In this document: positions 1 to 8,947 of the stretch, one piece after another
How positions within the stretch are numbered: the stretch's first letter is position 1
Layout: each line of letters begins with the position of its first letter
From: Leifsonia shinshuensis
Lineage (GTDB): Bacteria; Actinomycetota; Actinomycetes; Actinomycetales; Microbacteriaceae
DNA length: 64,000 nucleotides
Assembly: GCF_013410375.1 (NCBI RefSeq)
Contig: NZ_JACCFL010000001.1
Location: forward strand, 2,728,001 to 2,792,000
Reading direction: 5' to 3'
The notes under the pieces: model-generated
The model's input: only the letters and a program-made list of their open reading frames with translations
Databases searched by the model: none
What the model was told of the DNA's origin: nothing
Translations under genes and position numbers: made by a program

Positions 1-577
1 CGACCTGGAGGTGAAGGCGACGACACTCGACGACCTCCTGGAGGTCGACGATCCGCCGGACGTGGTCGACGCGGTCACCGCGGAGGCGGAGGCGACCCGG
101 GCCGAGCACGGCGCGGCGCTGGCGTCGCTGCTGCGCTACGTGCACGGCGGGACGGTCCGCGCCCTGCTCGCCGACCTGCAGATGTTCGCGGCGGAGCCGC
201 CGCTCTCCCGGAAGGGCCGGAAGCATCCCGGCCGCGTCACGACACGCGGCCTCGAGAAGGCCGTGGTGAAGGTGCACCGGGAGCGCGGGGACAGCCTGGA
301 GGAGCGCCACGCCACCCGCAAAGCGGCGCGAAAGGTGCGCTACGCCGCCGACGCGGTCGCCGACGACCTCGGCAGGCAGGCCGTGCGGCTGTCCTCGGCG
401 GCGAAGGCCGCCCAGGATGCGCTCGGGGACAACCGCGACGACCTCCTGCTGGCGCACGAGCTGCGCGAGCTCGGCCACGTCGGCCTCGCCATGCGCTGCG
501 AGCGGCGCGCCGCGGACGCCCTCGACGGCCTCGACGCCAAACTCGCCGCGATCGCCTTCGAGGGGGCGAGCGCCTAG
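1..577 (+). CDS. CHAD-domain protein, 3' part only
   Basis: The reading frame is open to the left edge, so the N-terminus lies outside the window. The visible 190 or so residues are rich in Arg, Ala and Asp. They carry the charged helical signature of CHAD domains, a histidine followed by spaced Arg/Lys (HATRKAARKVRYAAD), which in the family forms a basic groove binding polyphosphate. Full CHAD proteins are usually 280-500 residues, often with an N-terminal CYTH domain; none can be seen here. The stop codon lies in the tetranucleotide CTAG at 574-577, which also encodes the stop of the convergent smc gene. Role in polyphosphate binding is family knowledge; nothing in the fragment indicates an enzymatic site. 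Confidence 0.8.
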   Translation, partial: DLEVKATTLDDLLEVDDPPDVVDAVTAEAEATRAEHGAALASLLRYVHGGTVRALLADLQMFAAEPPLSRKGRKHPGRVTTRGLEKAVVKVHRERGDSLEERHATRKAARKVRYAADAVADDLGRQAVRLSSAAKAAQDALGDNRDDLLLAHELRELGHVGLAMRCERRAADALDGLDAKLAAIAFEGASA

Positions 578-3500
578 GCGGAGGCCTTCTCCTGCGCGAC
601 GCGCTGGCCGACGACGGCCGAGACGCCGTCCTGGCGCATGGAGACGCCGTAGAGCGCGTCGGCGATCTCCATCGTCCGCTTCTGGTGGGTGATGACGATG
701 AGCTGGCTGTTCTCGCGCAGGTCCTCGAAGATCGTCAGCAGCCGGCCGAGGTTGGCGTCGTCGAGCGCCGCCTCCACCTCGTCCATGATGTAGAACGGGC
801 TGGGCCTGGCCTTGAAGATCGCGATCAGCAGCGCGACCGCCGCCAGCGAGCGCTCGCCGCCGGAGAGCAGCGACAGCCGCTCGATCTTCTTGCCGGCGGG
901 CTTGACCGACACCTCGATCCCGGTGGTGAGCAAGTCGTCGGGGTTCGTCAGGGCGATGTGGCCGGACCCGCCGGGGAACAGGATCGGGAAGACCCGCTCG
1001 AAGGCGGCCTCGGTGTCCGCGAAGGCCGACTCGAAGATGGTCTGCATCTTGTCGTCGATCTCCTCGATGATCGTCACCAGGTCCTTGCGCGTGTTGGTAA
1101 GGTCGGTGAGCTGCTCGGTGAGGAACTTATGGCGCTGTTCCAGGGCCGCGAACTCCTCCAGCGCGAGCGGGTTGACCCGGCCGAGCTGGCCGAGCTTCCG
1201 CTCGGCGGCGGCGAGGCGCTTCTGCTGCTGCTCGCGGACGAACGGGGTGCCGGGACGCTCAGCGGCCTCCGCACCGTCGGACGCCTCATCGGGCGTCCCA
1301 TCGTCGTCGCGGGTGTCCGGCGGCACGGGCACGTCCGGCCCGTACTCCGCCACCAGCACGTCCTCGACGAGGCCGAGCTCGCTGCCCGCCCGCTCCAGCA
1401 GGCTGGACAGGTGCAGCTTCTTCTCGTAGATCTGCAGCTCCAGGCCGTGCACCGACTCGGTGATGCCGTGCAGGCGCTCGCGGAGAGCGGCCTCCTCGCG
1501 GCGCACGGTGGCGAGCTCCTCGTTCTGGCTCGCACGTCGGGCCTCGGCGGCGGCGAGTTCCAGGCGCGCCTGCGACACCGAGCGATCGGCGGAGGCGAGC
1601 ACCGCGGGGAGGACGTCCAGGACGCCCTGCGCGGCCTCCAGCTGCCGGCGGCGGATCACGGCGCGACGGGCGGCCTCCTCCGCGGCGGCGCGCTCGGCCT
1701 CCAGCTGCCGGGCCAGGGCCTCTCCCCTGGCCTGCTCCGCGCGCACGCGCTCCTTCGCCGTCTCGACCGCGAGGCGCGCCTCGACCTCGGCCTCGCGCGC
1801 GGCGTCCAGCTCGGCGGACAGCGCGTCGCGCGCAGAGACGTCGAGGATGGGGCGGGGCCGCGAGCGGGCCACCTCCAGCTCCGACTTCGCCGCTTCGGCG
1901 GCGCTCTCGGCGTCGGCGACGCGTTCGGCGGCCTGTTCGAGCGCGCGGCCGAGGCGGTCGGACTCGGCGACGGAGGCCTCCAGCTGGACCTTCACCCGGT
2001 TCAGCTGCTCGGTCTGCGCGGCGAGCTGGGCGTCGAACTCGCGCAGCGCTGTCAGCGCGGTCTGGGACTGCTCCTTGGCGACCTGCAGCACTCCACGCTG
2101 CTCCGCGAGGGCGAACCGGGCGCGGTCGATGAGGGACGTCACCTCGCCGAGGCGGTCCTCGGCGGCGTCGCGGTCGGCGATCAGCTCGATGCGGCTCTGC
2201 TTCGCGCCCGAGCCGCCGCGCAGCACGAACTCGGTCAGCACGTCGCCGGCGCGGGTGATGAGGGTGACGGGGCCGCCGAGCGTGCGCGAGCGGAACGCGT
2301 CCGCCGCAGCGCGCGCGGCGTCCACATCATCCGCGATGGCGGTGAACGCGAGCAGGCCGAGCACGCCGCTCGGAGCGTCCACGACCGAGCGTGCTGGGAC
2401 GACTCCGGCGACGCCGGTCAGGTCGACCTCGGGCGCCACGGCGTCGGCGACGATGACCTCCACCCGGCCGAGGTCGTCGGCCGCGGCGTGCGCGACGGCA
2501 TCGAACGCGGCGTCCCTGCTCTCGGCGAGCACGGCGTCGGCCAGCGTGCCGAGGGCGGCGGCGATCGCCGCCTCGTAGCCGGGGTGCACGCGGATGTGCT
2601 CGGCGACGAGGCCGCGGACACCGGAGAGCCGAGCGCCGACCAGCGCAGCCGACCCGTCCTTCTGGTCGAGAGCGAGCGACAGCGCGGAGGTGCGCGCCGC
2701 CAGTGCGTCGCGTTCGCGCTCCAGAGTGTGGAGGTCGTCGCGCAGCTTCTCGATGAGGCCCTCTGCCTCGAAGACGTCGGCCTGGGCGAGCTCGTACGCC
2801 TCATCGAGCGCGCCCTCGCCGAGGTCGGTGGTCGCGGCGTCGGCCTCCCGGGCCGCGAACTCGGCGCGCGCCTTCTCGAGCCGCTCCGTCGCGGCGTCGA
2901 GCGCGTTCTGCTGCCGCAGCACCTCGCCACGGACGGCGGCGAGCCGCTGCCCGGCCGCCTCGGCCTGGCCGTTCAGCTTGCTGATCTCCAGGTCGTGCTT
3001 GGACACCAGCGCGCTCTGCGCCGCGATCTCGTCGTCCACCGCGTCCAGCCGCGCCCGCGCCCCGCGGGTCGCGGTCTGCGCCGCCTCCCAGGCCGCCTCG
3101 GCCTCGGTGACGGCGCCACGCAGCCGCTCGACCTCGTCGGCCGCGTCCCGCACCTGCTGCGGGCTGACGCGCGGACCGTCGTCGGTCGCGTCCGCCTGGC
3201 TGCCGAGCAGCGCGACCTTCTGCGTGGCGAGCGAGTAGAGACTGCGCAGCCGGTCCTGCGCCTGCTCCAGGGCGAAGGCGGTGCTGCGGGCGACGTCGAC
3301 GGCGTCGCCGATCTGCGCCTGCTCCAGCCTGGTGCGGCGCAGCTGCTTCTGCTCCAGCTGCTCCTGGAGGACGATCTGCTCGCTGTGCCGCTCGGCCTCC
3401 GTGCGGGTGTGGTCGTCCAGCGAGCGCCGCAACCCGACGACGTCGTCGGCGAGCAGCCGCGCGCGGGCGTCCCGGACGATCGCGGCGATGGACTGCGCCT

Positions 3501-4140
3501 CGCGCGCAATCTCGGCCTGGTGACCGAGCGGCTTGAGCTGGCGGCGCACCTCCCCGGCGAGGTCGCTCAGCCGGGTCAGGTTGGTCTGCATGGCCTCCAG
3601 CTTGCGGAGGGTCTTCTCCTTACGGCGGCGGTGCTTGAGGATGCCGGCGGCCTCCTCGATGAAGCCGCGGCGCTCCTCCGGAGTGGCGCGCAGCACGGCG
3701 TCGAGCTGGCCCTGGCCGACGATGACGTGCATCTCCCGGCCGAGGCCCGAGTCGCTGAGCAGCTCCTGCACGTCCAGCAGCCGGCAGGACTGGCCGTTGA
3801 TGGCGTATTCGCTGCCGCCGTTGCGGAACAGCGTGCGCGAGATGGTGACCTCGGTGTACTCGATCGGGAGCGCGCCGTCGCTGTTGTCGATCGTCAGCTG
3901 CACCTCGGCGCGGCCGAGCGGCCCGCGGGTGGAGGTGCCGGCGAAGATGACGTCCTCCATCTTGCCGCCGCGAAGCGTCTTGGCGCCCTGCTCGCCCATC
4001 ACCCAGGCGAGGGCGTCGACCACATTCGACTTGCCGGAGCCGTTGGGCCCGACCACGCAGGTGACGCCCGGCTCGAAGGCGAAAGTCGTCGGCGTGGCGA
4101 ACGACTTGAAGCCCTTGAGCGTCAGACTCTTCAAATACAC
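574..4140 (-). CDS. smc: Chromosome segregation ATPase SMC
   Basis: 1188 residues, the normal size of bacterial SMC, which with ScpA/ScpB forms the condensin ring that aligns chromosome arms. Walker A GPNGSGKS is at residues 31-38; the ABC signature LSGGERS begins at about 1092 and Walker B (FYIMDE) ends near 1121. Two long coiled coils rich in Ala, Glu and Arg flank a glycine-rich hinge at about 490-640. The GTG start is supported by a TAGATT box ending six bases upstream (4147-4152), with no Shine-Dalgarno sequence, so the mRNA is probably leaderless. In many actinobacteria smc directly follows mutM; here about 7.9 kb of other genes separates the two. A Pro/Asp/Glu-rich insertion (about 950-985) precedes the C-terminal coil. 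Confidence 0.98.
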   Translation of the reverse strand: MYLKSLTLKGFKSFATPTTFAFEPGVTCVVGPNGSGKSNVVDALAWVMGEQGAKTLRGGKMEDVIFAGTSTRGPLGRAEVQLTIDNSDGALPIEYTEVTISRTLFRNGGSEYAINGQSCRLLDVQELLSDSGLGREMHVIVGQGQLDAVLRATPEERRGFIEEAAGILKHRRRKEKTLRKLEAMQTNLTRLSDLAGEVRRQLKPLGHQAEIAREAQSIAAIVRDARARLLADDVVGLRRSLDDHTRTEAERHSEQIVLQEQLEQKQLRRTRLEQAQIGDAVDVARSTAFALEQAQDRLRSLYSLATQKVALLGSQADATDDGPRVSPQQVRDAADEVERLRGAVTEAEAAWEAAQTATRGARARLDAVDDEIAAQSALVSKHDLEISKLNGQAEAAGQRLAAVRGEVLRQQNALDAATERLEKARAEFAAREADAATTDLGEGALDEAYELAQADVFEAEGLIEKLRDDLHTLERERDALAARTSALSLALDQKDGSAALVGARLSGVRGLVAEHIRVHPGYEAAIAAALGTLADAVLAESRDAAFDAVAHAAADDLGRVEVIVADAVAPEVDLTGVAGVVPARSVVDAPSGVLGLLAFTAIADDVDAARAAADAFRSRTLGGPVTLITRAGDVLTEFVLRGGSGAKQSRIELIADRDAAEDRLGEVTSLIDRARFALAEQRGVLQVAKEQSQTALTALREFDAQLAAQTEQLNRVKVQLEASVAESDRLGRALEQAAERVADAESAAEAAKSELEVARSRPRPILDVSARDALSAELDAAREAEVEARLAVETAKERVRAEQARGEALARQLEAERAAAEEAARRAVIRRRQLEAAQGVLDVLPAVLASADRSVSQARLELAAAEARRASQNEELATVRREEAALRERLHGITESVHGLELQIYEKKLHLSSLLERAGSELGLVEDVLVAEYGPDVPVPPDTRDDDGTPDEASDGAEAAERPGTPFVREQQQKRLAAAERKLGQLGRVNPLALEEFAALEQRHKFLTEQLTDLTNTRKDLVTIIEEIDDKMQTIFESAFADTEAAFERVFPILFPGGSGHIALTNPDDLLTTGIEVSVKPAGKKIERLSLLSGGERSLAAVALLIAIFKARPSPFYIMDEVEAALDDANLGRLLTIFEDLRENSQLIVITHQKRTMEIADALYGVSMRQDGVSAVVGQRVAQEKASA

Positions 4141-4146
4141 GTGGAG

Positions 4147-4152
4147 AATCTA
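4147..4152 (-). promoter_or_regulatory. -10 box of a probable leaderless smc promoter
   Basis: Minus-strand TAGATT, then the six bases CTCCAC, then the GTG start of smc. This TAnnnT plus 6-8 bases plus start codon arrangement recurs at many genes in the window that lack a ribosome-binding site. No convincing -35 element was identified. Confidence 0.55.
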
Positions 4153-4217
4153 CCCGACGCCCGCCCCGACCCCCTTTCCCCAAGCCGTGCAGGAGTCAAC
4201 CCGGAAGCGATTTTCTC

Positions 4218-4886
4218 TCACGCCCGCCGGACACGGAGCGGAACGATGATGAAGACCGCCAGGGCGAGGAACCCGAAGACCCCGGTGATCGGGAAGATCA
4301 TGCCGATCCCGATCAGGACCAGATAGCCCACGAGTCCGATGAGCAGTCGACGGTCGAGGTTGCGATCGCCCGCATCGGCCTCCCCGGTGAACAAGCCTTC
4401 GCGGGAGGCGTAGGAGCGCACCACGGCCAGGGCCACGATGAGCAGCACGACAGCTCCTCCGTACAGGAGGATGGCGATCCGCTCGGGTTGCTCGGAGTTG
4501 ACGTACTGCGCGAGGAAACCGGTGGGGAACGGGAGGAAGGCCACGAACAGCAGAGGCAGGAGGTTCAGCCGCATGAAGGTGGAATCCGCGTGGTCCAGAC
4601 GATCCGTGATTGCGGTGTGCGCCAGCCACATGGCGCCGATCGTGGCGAAGCTGACCACGTACGCCAAGTAGTGCGGCCACAGCTGCAGGACCGCGCCCAC
4701 CAGATCACGCCCGGACCCGCTGGGCACGACCAGGTCCAGCACGAGCAGGGTGATCGCGAACGCGAAGACGCCGTCGCTGAGGGCTTTCATCCGGTCGGTG
4801 CCGTAGCGGCGGCGGTGAGGCTCCACCCTGACAGGTCTGTTCGTGTTGTCCGCCACTGTGGCCACCTTCGTCTGCGTGGTCGTCAT
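4218..4886 (-). CDS. TMEM175-like (DUF1211) potassium channel family membrane protein
   Basis: 222 residues with about six hydrophobic segments. The first helix carries the family hallmark: RMKALSDGVFAFAITLLVLD matches the R-x-x-(F/L)SDGVFA-A-T-L pattern of bacterial TMEM175 channels, with Leu in place of the usual Phe in the FSD motif. Known bacterial members are K+-permeable, lysosomal-type leak channels made of single six-helix repeats. The ATG at 4886 has no Shine-Dalgarno sequence on the coding strand. It stands alone between the liv transporter operon and smc, in the same orientation. Substrate and physiological role are inferred from the family only. Confidence 0.85.
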   Translation of the reverse strand: MTTTQTKVATVADNTNRPVRVEPHRRRYGTDRMKALSDGVFAFAITLLVLDLVVPSGSGRDLVGAVLQLWPHYLAYVVSFATIGAMWLAHTAITDRLDHADSTFMRLNLLPLLFVAFLPFPTGFLAQYVNSEQPERIAILLYGGAVVLLIVALAVVRSYASREGLFTGEADAGDRNLDRRLLIGLVGYLVLIGIGMIFPITGVFGFLALAVFIIVPLRVRRA

Positions 4887-4947
4887 ATTAGGAGGTGCCG
4901 AGGGCCGCGTCGATGCACGCGAATCGCTCGAGTCGCCGGCAGAGCGA

Positions 4948-5012
4948 CTGCCGAGTACGCGAAAAGTCCGCCGTTCCGGGCGGAAACGGCGGACTTTTCG
5001 CGTACTCGGCAG
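4948..5012. repeat. Perfect 28-bp inverted repeat between livF and the TMEM175 gene
   Basis: The arm at 4948-4975 is exactly complementary to 4985-5012, with a nine-base spacer that is itself mostly pairable. It lies downstream of livF (stop at 5023) in the direction of transcription, so it could terminate the liv operon. There is no T-run on either strand, which fits the tail-less terminators proposed for actinobacteria but also fits a palindromic interspersed element. Confidence 0.8.
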
Positions 5013-5022
5013 GTGCCCGGCG

Positions 5023-5736
5023 TCAGCCGACGCCGAGGTAGGCCTCCTTGATGGCGGGGTCGGCGAGCAGTTCGCGGCCGGTGCCGGAGCGGGTGATGCT
5101 GCCGGTCTCCAGGACGAACGCGCGGTGGGCGCGCGCCAGCGCCTGGTTGGCGTTCTGCTCCACCAGCAGGACGGTGGTGCCCTGCTTGTTGATCTCCGTG
5201 ATGATCGAGAAGATCTGCCGGATGAACTGCGGGGCCAGCCCCATCGACGGCTCGTCCAGCAGCAGCAGCCGCGGGCTCGACATCAGCGCGCGCCCGATCG
5301 CGAGCATCTGCTGCTCGCCGCCGGACATCGTGCCGCCGACCTGCGTCTTGCGTTCGGCGAGGCGCGGGAACAGCGAGAACACCCGGTCGAAGTCCGGGCC
5401 CATGTTGGACCGGTCCTTGCGGCCGAAGGCGCCCATGTCGAGGTTCTCCATCACGGTCATCCCCGGGAAGATCCCCCGGCCCTCCGGGGCCTGCGAGATG
5501 CCGCGGATGACGCGGATGTGCGCCTTCATCTTGGTGATGTCCTGGCCGTCGAACAGGATGGAGCCCTTCGACGGGTTCAGGATGCCCGAGATGGTCTTCA
5601 TCGTGGTCGACTTGCCCGCGCCGTTCGCGCCGATCAGGCTGACGATCTCGCCCTCCTCGACGGAGAACGACATGTCGTGGATCGCCTCGATGCGGCCGTA
5701 GGACACGCTGATGTTCTTCAGTTCAAGCAACGTCAT
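5023..5736 (-). CDS. livF: Branched-chain amino acid ABC transporter ATPase LivF
   Basis: 237 residues, typical of LivF, one of the two cytoplasmic ATPases of the HAAT-type importer. Walker A GANGAGKS is at 36-43, the signature is MSGGEQQML and Walker B LLLLDEPSMGL. The LivF-specific EGRGIFPGMTV stretch is present. The ATG at 5736 overlaps the end of livG by 14 bases, indicating translational coupling. It is the last gene of livHMGF and is followed by a long inverted repeat that may end the transcript. Confidence 0.96.
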   Translation of the reverse strand: MTLLELKNISVSYGRIEAIHDMSFSVEEGEIVSLIGANGAGKSTTMKTISGILNPSKGSILFDGQDITKMKAHIRVIRGISQAPEGRGIFPGMTVMENLDMGAFGRKDRSNMGPDFDRVFSLFPRLAERKTQVGGTMSGGEQQMLAIGRALMSSPRLLLLDEPSMGLAPQFIRQIFSIITEINKQGTTVLLVEQNANQALARAHRAFVLETGSITRSGTGRELLADPAIKEAYLGVG

Positions 5737-6667
5737 CTTCTGGCTCCCCGAGGTAGGCGGCGATCACGCGCGGGTCGTTGCGGATCTCCTGCGGCACGTC
5801 GTCGGCCAGCTTGCGGCCGAACTCCAGCACCACGATGCGATCCGTCACGCCCATGACCAGCTTCATGTCGTGTTCGATGAGGAGGACGGTGTAGCCGTCG
5901 GCGCGGATGGTCCGGATGAGGTCCATCAGGTCCTCCTTCTCCGCGGGGTTGAAGCCGGCGGCCGGCTCGTCCAGGCAGAGCACCTTGGGGTCCGTCGCCA
6001 GAGCCCGCGCGATCTCCAGGCGACGCTGCGAGCCGTACGGCAGCGACCGGGAGAGGTCGGCGGCGTGATCGGCGATGCCCACGAACTCGAGCAGGGCCAT
6101 GCCGCGCTCGATCGAGGACTTCTCCTCCCTGGTGTGCCGCGGGAGCCGCAGCAGCGCGCCGGGCACCGACGTGCGGTGCCGGGCGTCCAGGCCCACGACG
6201 ACGTTCTCGAGCGCCGTCATCTCGCCGAACAGACGGATGTTCTGGAACGTGCGGGCGAGGCCGAGCCGGGTGATCCGGTGCTGCTTCTGCCCCTTGATCG
6301 ACTGGCCCTCCAGCAGCACGTCGCCGCTGGTCGGCTTGTAGACGCCGGTCATCGCGTTGAAACAGGTGGTCTTGCCCGCTCCGTTCGGCCCGATCAGGCC
6401 GAGGATCTCGCCACGGCGGATGTTGAACGAGACATCGTCCAGGGCGAGCAGGCCGCCGAACTTCACCGTGAGGTTGCGCACCTCGACGATGTTCTCGCCG
6501 ACCTCGACCGCGATCTCCCGGTCGGGGGCCGCCGCCTCGGCGACGTCCAGGTCGACGCCGGCCGCCTCCAGCTCGTCCTCGTTCGCGCCGAGGACGGGCT
6601 CCTCCTCCGGCGTCTCCGCGGTCGACGGGGTGGGGGGTGTGGGGGGTGTGGTGGGTCCGTCGCTCAT
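5723..6667 (-). CDS. livG: Branched-chain amino acid ABC transporter ATPase LivG
   Basis: 314 residues. The ABC domain starts at about residue 60, with Walker A GPNGAGKT at 93-100, the LivG-type insert RTFQNIRLF, Walker [12 protein letters not shown] and the family phrase GFNPAE. The first 55-60 residues are an unusual Pro/Thr/Glu-rich acidic extension not found in typical LivG of about 255 residues. The start at 6667 was chosen because its ATG overlaps the livM stop as ATGA and a GGGAGG ribosome-binding site lies just upstream. It should dimerise with LivF to energise LivHM. Confidence 0.95.
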   Translation of the reverse strand: MSDGPTTPPTPPTPSTAETPEEEPVLGANEDELEAAGVDLDVAEAAAPDREIAVEVGENIVEVRNLTVKFGGLLALDDVSFNIRRGEILGLIGPNGAGKTTCFNAMTGVYKPTSGDVLLEGQSIKGQKQHRITRLGLARTFQNIRLFGEMTALENVVVGLDARHRTSVPGALLRLPRHTREEKSSIERGMALLEFVGIADHAADLSRSLPYGSQRRLEIARALATDPKVLCLDEPAAGFNPAEKEDLMDLIRTIRADGYTVLLIEHDMKLVMGVTDRIVVLEFGRKLADDVPQEIRNDPRVIAAYLGEPEDDVA

Positions 6668-7824
6668 CGCGCGCCTCCCTTCGCGGTCTGGGCCACTCTC
6701 CGGTATGCGAGCCGCCCGTACGCCAGGAGCTTCTGCCGCGCGGGGAACAGGCCCTGCGAGCGGAAGATCATGATCAGCACGAGCGCGATGCCGAAGATCA
6801 GGTACTTGTAGTCGGCGATCGCCGTGAACCGCAGCGGGATGTACGCCACGATCGCGCCACCGATCATCGCGCCGACCTTGTTGCCCGCGCCGCCGAGCAC
6901 GACGGCCGCGAGGAACAGGATCGAGGTCTGCACGTCGAACTTCTGGTTGTTGACGAAGCCGACCTGCCCGGCGAACAGCGCGCCGGAGAGGCCGCCCACG
7001 CCGGCGCCGATCGCGAACGCCCACACCTTGTACTTGAAGGTGGGCACGCCCATGATCTCGGCGGCGTCCTCGTCCTCGCGGATGGCGATCCAGGCGCGGC
7101 CGACGCGGCTGCGCTCCAGGTTGCCCACCAGCAGCAGGATGATGATGATCACCGTCACTGTCAGCCAGTACCAGGGCACGCCGTTCGAGTTGGAGAAGAT
7201 CGGGATGCCCTTGGCGTCCGTCCCCGGCGGGTGGCCGACGTTCTGGAAGCCGACCTGGCCCTTCATCGCCGGGATGATCGTGGCGAGGATGCGGACGATC
7301 TCACCGAAGCCGAGCGTGACGATGGCCAGGTAGTCGCCGCGGAGGCGGAGCGTCGGCACACCGAGGATCACGCCGAAGGTCATCGTCACGGCCATGGCGA
7401 CCGGGATCGTCCACAGGTACGGGATCTTCAGGAACGGCGAGTCCGGGCTGGTGAGCATCGCGGCGGTGTACGACCCGACGGCGAAGAACGCGACATAGCC
7501 CAGGTCGAGGAGGCCGGCGTAGCCGACCACCACGTTCAGGCCGACCGCGATCAGGCCGTACGTGGCCATGGCGAAGCACGCCAGCGGCCAGTCGTTGCCG
7601 GGCTCGGTGGTGAGGGGGAAGAAGTTGAGGTACGGCAGCGCGTAGGCCAGCGCGACCACGATGAGCAGCCACGCCCACTGCACGGCCCGCGGGAGGCCGT
7701 TCCAGTAGTCGCGCAGCGGCTGCAGCGGTCCCTTCTTCTTGCCGGCGCGGGCCGCCTCCAGGGCGTCGGCCGCCTGCTCCGAGCGTCCGTCGGGCAGGAC
7801 CTTGGGGCCTTCCGTGGTGCTCAT
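6664..7824 (-). CDS. livM: Branched-chain amino acid ABC transporter permease LivM
   Basis: 386 residues: a hydrophilic N-terminus of about 45 residues, then eight or more membrane helices. Family features are [20 protein letters not shown] in the early core and the cytoplasmic coupling loop around [17 protein letters not shown]. The ATG at 7824 overlaps the livH stop as ATGA. It pairs with LivH to form the channel for leucine/isoleucine/valine or related amino acids; exact substrate cannot be read from the sequence. Confidence 0.95.
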   Translation of the reverse strand: MSTTEGPKVLPDGRSEQAADALEAARAGKKKGPLQPLRDYWNGLPRAVQWAWLLIVVALAYALPYLNFFPLTTEPGNDWPLACFAMATYGLIAVGLNVVVGYAGLLDLGYVAFFAVGSYTAAMLTSPDSPFLKIPYLWTIPVAMAVTMTFGVILGVPTLRLRGDYLAIVTLGFGEIVRILATIIPAMKGQVGFQNVGHPPGTDAKGIPIFSNSNGVPWYWLTVTVIIIILLLVGNLERSRVGRAWIAIREDEDAAEIMGVPTFKYKVWAFAIGAGVGGLSGALFAGQVGFVNNQKFDVQTSILFLAAVVLGGAGNKVGAMIGGAIVAYIPLRFTAIADYKYLIFGIALVLIMIFRSQGLFPARQKLLAYGRLAYRRVAQTAKGGAR

Positions 7825-8831
7825 GCGCGGCTCCTTCCGAGGGAGGTGCCGAGGATGCCGGTCGGCTTGACCAGCAGCACGAGCACCAGCACGACGAACG
7901 CGACGACGTCGGTCCACTGCGAGTCGCCCAGCAGGATCTGGCCGTAGTTGCCGATCACGCCGAGCAGGAGGCCGCCGAGCAGGGCGCCGCGCACGTTGCC
8001 GATGCCGCCGAGGACGGCCGCGGCGAACGCTTTGACGCCGAGCACGAAGCCGCCGTTGTAGATCACGCCGGACGGGACGAGCATCACGTAGAACAGTGCA
8101 GCGGCGCCGGCGAGGACACCGCCGGTGATGAACGTGATCTGGATGATCCGCTCCTTGTTCACGCCCATCAGCGTTGCCGTGTCGGCGTCCTGCGCGACGG
8201 CGCGGATCCCGCGCCCGGTGCGGGTGCGCCGGATGAAGTAGTCGGTGGCGATCATCAGGATCACCGAGGCGACGACGATGATGATCTGCTGGCTGTTCAC
8301 GATGGTGCCGAACACGTCGAAGATCGGCTGCGGGATGAACATCGTCACCGCCGGCTCCGCGTTCGCGCCCCGGATCAGGAAGATCAGGTACTGGATCGTG
8401 AACGAGGCGCCGATCGCCGTGATGAGGAACACGAGGCGTGGCGCGTTCCGTCTTCGGAGCGGGCGGTAGGCCACGCGTTCCAGCACCCAGGCTGTGAACG
8501 CCGACGCGACCATGCCGACGAGCAGGGCGAGCACCAGGTCCCCGACGATCGCCGCCGGGCTCAGGTTGGGGGCGCTCGGGCCGAAGCCGAGCGAGGTGAG
8601 GGTGATGACGACGCCGTAGGCGCCGACGATGAAGACCTCGGAGTGGGCGAAGTTGATCAGGTTCAGCACGCCGTAGACGAGCGTGTAGCCGACGGCGATC
8701 AGGCCGTAGATGGCCCCGAAGGTGAGGCCGTCGAAGGTGGCGCTCCAGAAGTTCTGGACGAGCGCGTTGACGTCGAAGTTGATCCACGAGTTGTCGAGGA
8801 CCGGATGGACGAGGAGGAGGGTTTCGAGCAT
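7821..8831 (-). CDS. livH: Branched-chain amino acid ABC transporter permease LivH
   Basis: 336 residues with about eight membrane helices. The family motifs GYTLVYGVLNLINFAHSEVF near the N-terminus and RAVAQDADTATLMGVN in the coupling loop are clear. It is the first gene of the tightly overlapped livHMGF block and lies 116 bases after livK, with a hairpin terminator in between. The ATG at 8831 has GGAAG at a suitable distance. Confidence 0.95.
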   Translation of the reverse strand: MLETLLLVHPVLDNSWINFDVNALVQNFWSATFDGLTFGAIYGLIAVGYTLVYGVLNLINFAHSEVFIVGAYGVVITLTSLGFGPSAPNLSPAAIVGDLVLALLVGMVASAFTAWVLERVAYRPLRRRNAPRLVFLITAIGASFTIQYLIFLIRGANAEPAVTMFIPQPIFDVFGTIVNSQQIIIVVASVILMIATDYFIRRTRTGRGIRAVAQDADTATLMGVNKERIIQITFITGGVLAGAAALFYVMLVPSGVIYNGGFVLGVKAFAAAVLGGIGNVRGALLGGLLLGVIGNYGQILLGDSQWTDVVAFVVLVLVLLVKPTGILGTSLGRSRA

Positions 8832-8901
8832 TCGAGCTTCCAGGGTTCAGTGCCGGATCGTCGTTGGTCCGGCTCAGTTCTTACGAGCGTAAGTCGAAAC
8901 A

Positions 8902-8936
8902 AAGGTGCCGCGGGCCACGGTGGCCCGCGGCACCTT
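8902..8936 (-). terminator. Attenuating intrinsic terminator between livK and livH
   Basis: Arms 8902-8918 and 8920-8936 are perfectly complementary (17 bp, GC-rich, tiny loop). Reading on the minus strand the stem is followed by TTTGTTT. Its position after the binding-protein gene and before the permease gene suggests partial termination, so livK would be made in excess over livHMGF, as is common for ABC importers. Confidence 0.8.
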
Positions 8937-8947
8937 CGCGTGTCGCG

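Noticed and set aside
685..4326. Very long plus-strand open frame (about 1200 codons) opposite smc
   Set aside because: It is antisense to a complete SMC protein, its composition is Gly/Arg/Leu/Val-biased as expected from the opposite strand of a GC-rich gene, and it contains no domain.
4843..5856. Plus-strand frame with AGGAGGT near 4890
   Set aside because: It runs through the inverted repeat and antisense to livF, and the purine run is simply the complement of the region before the TMEM175 start.
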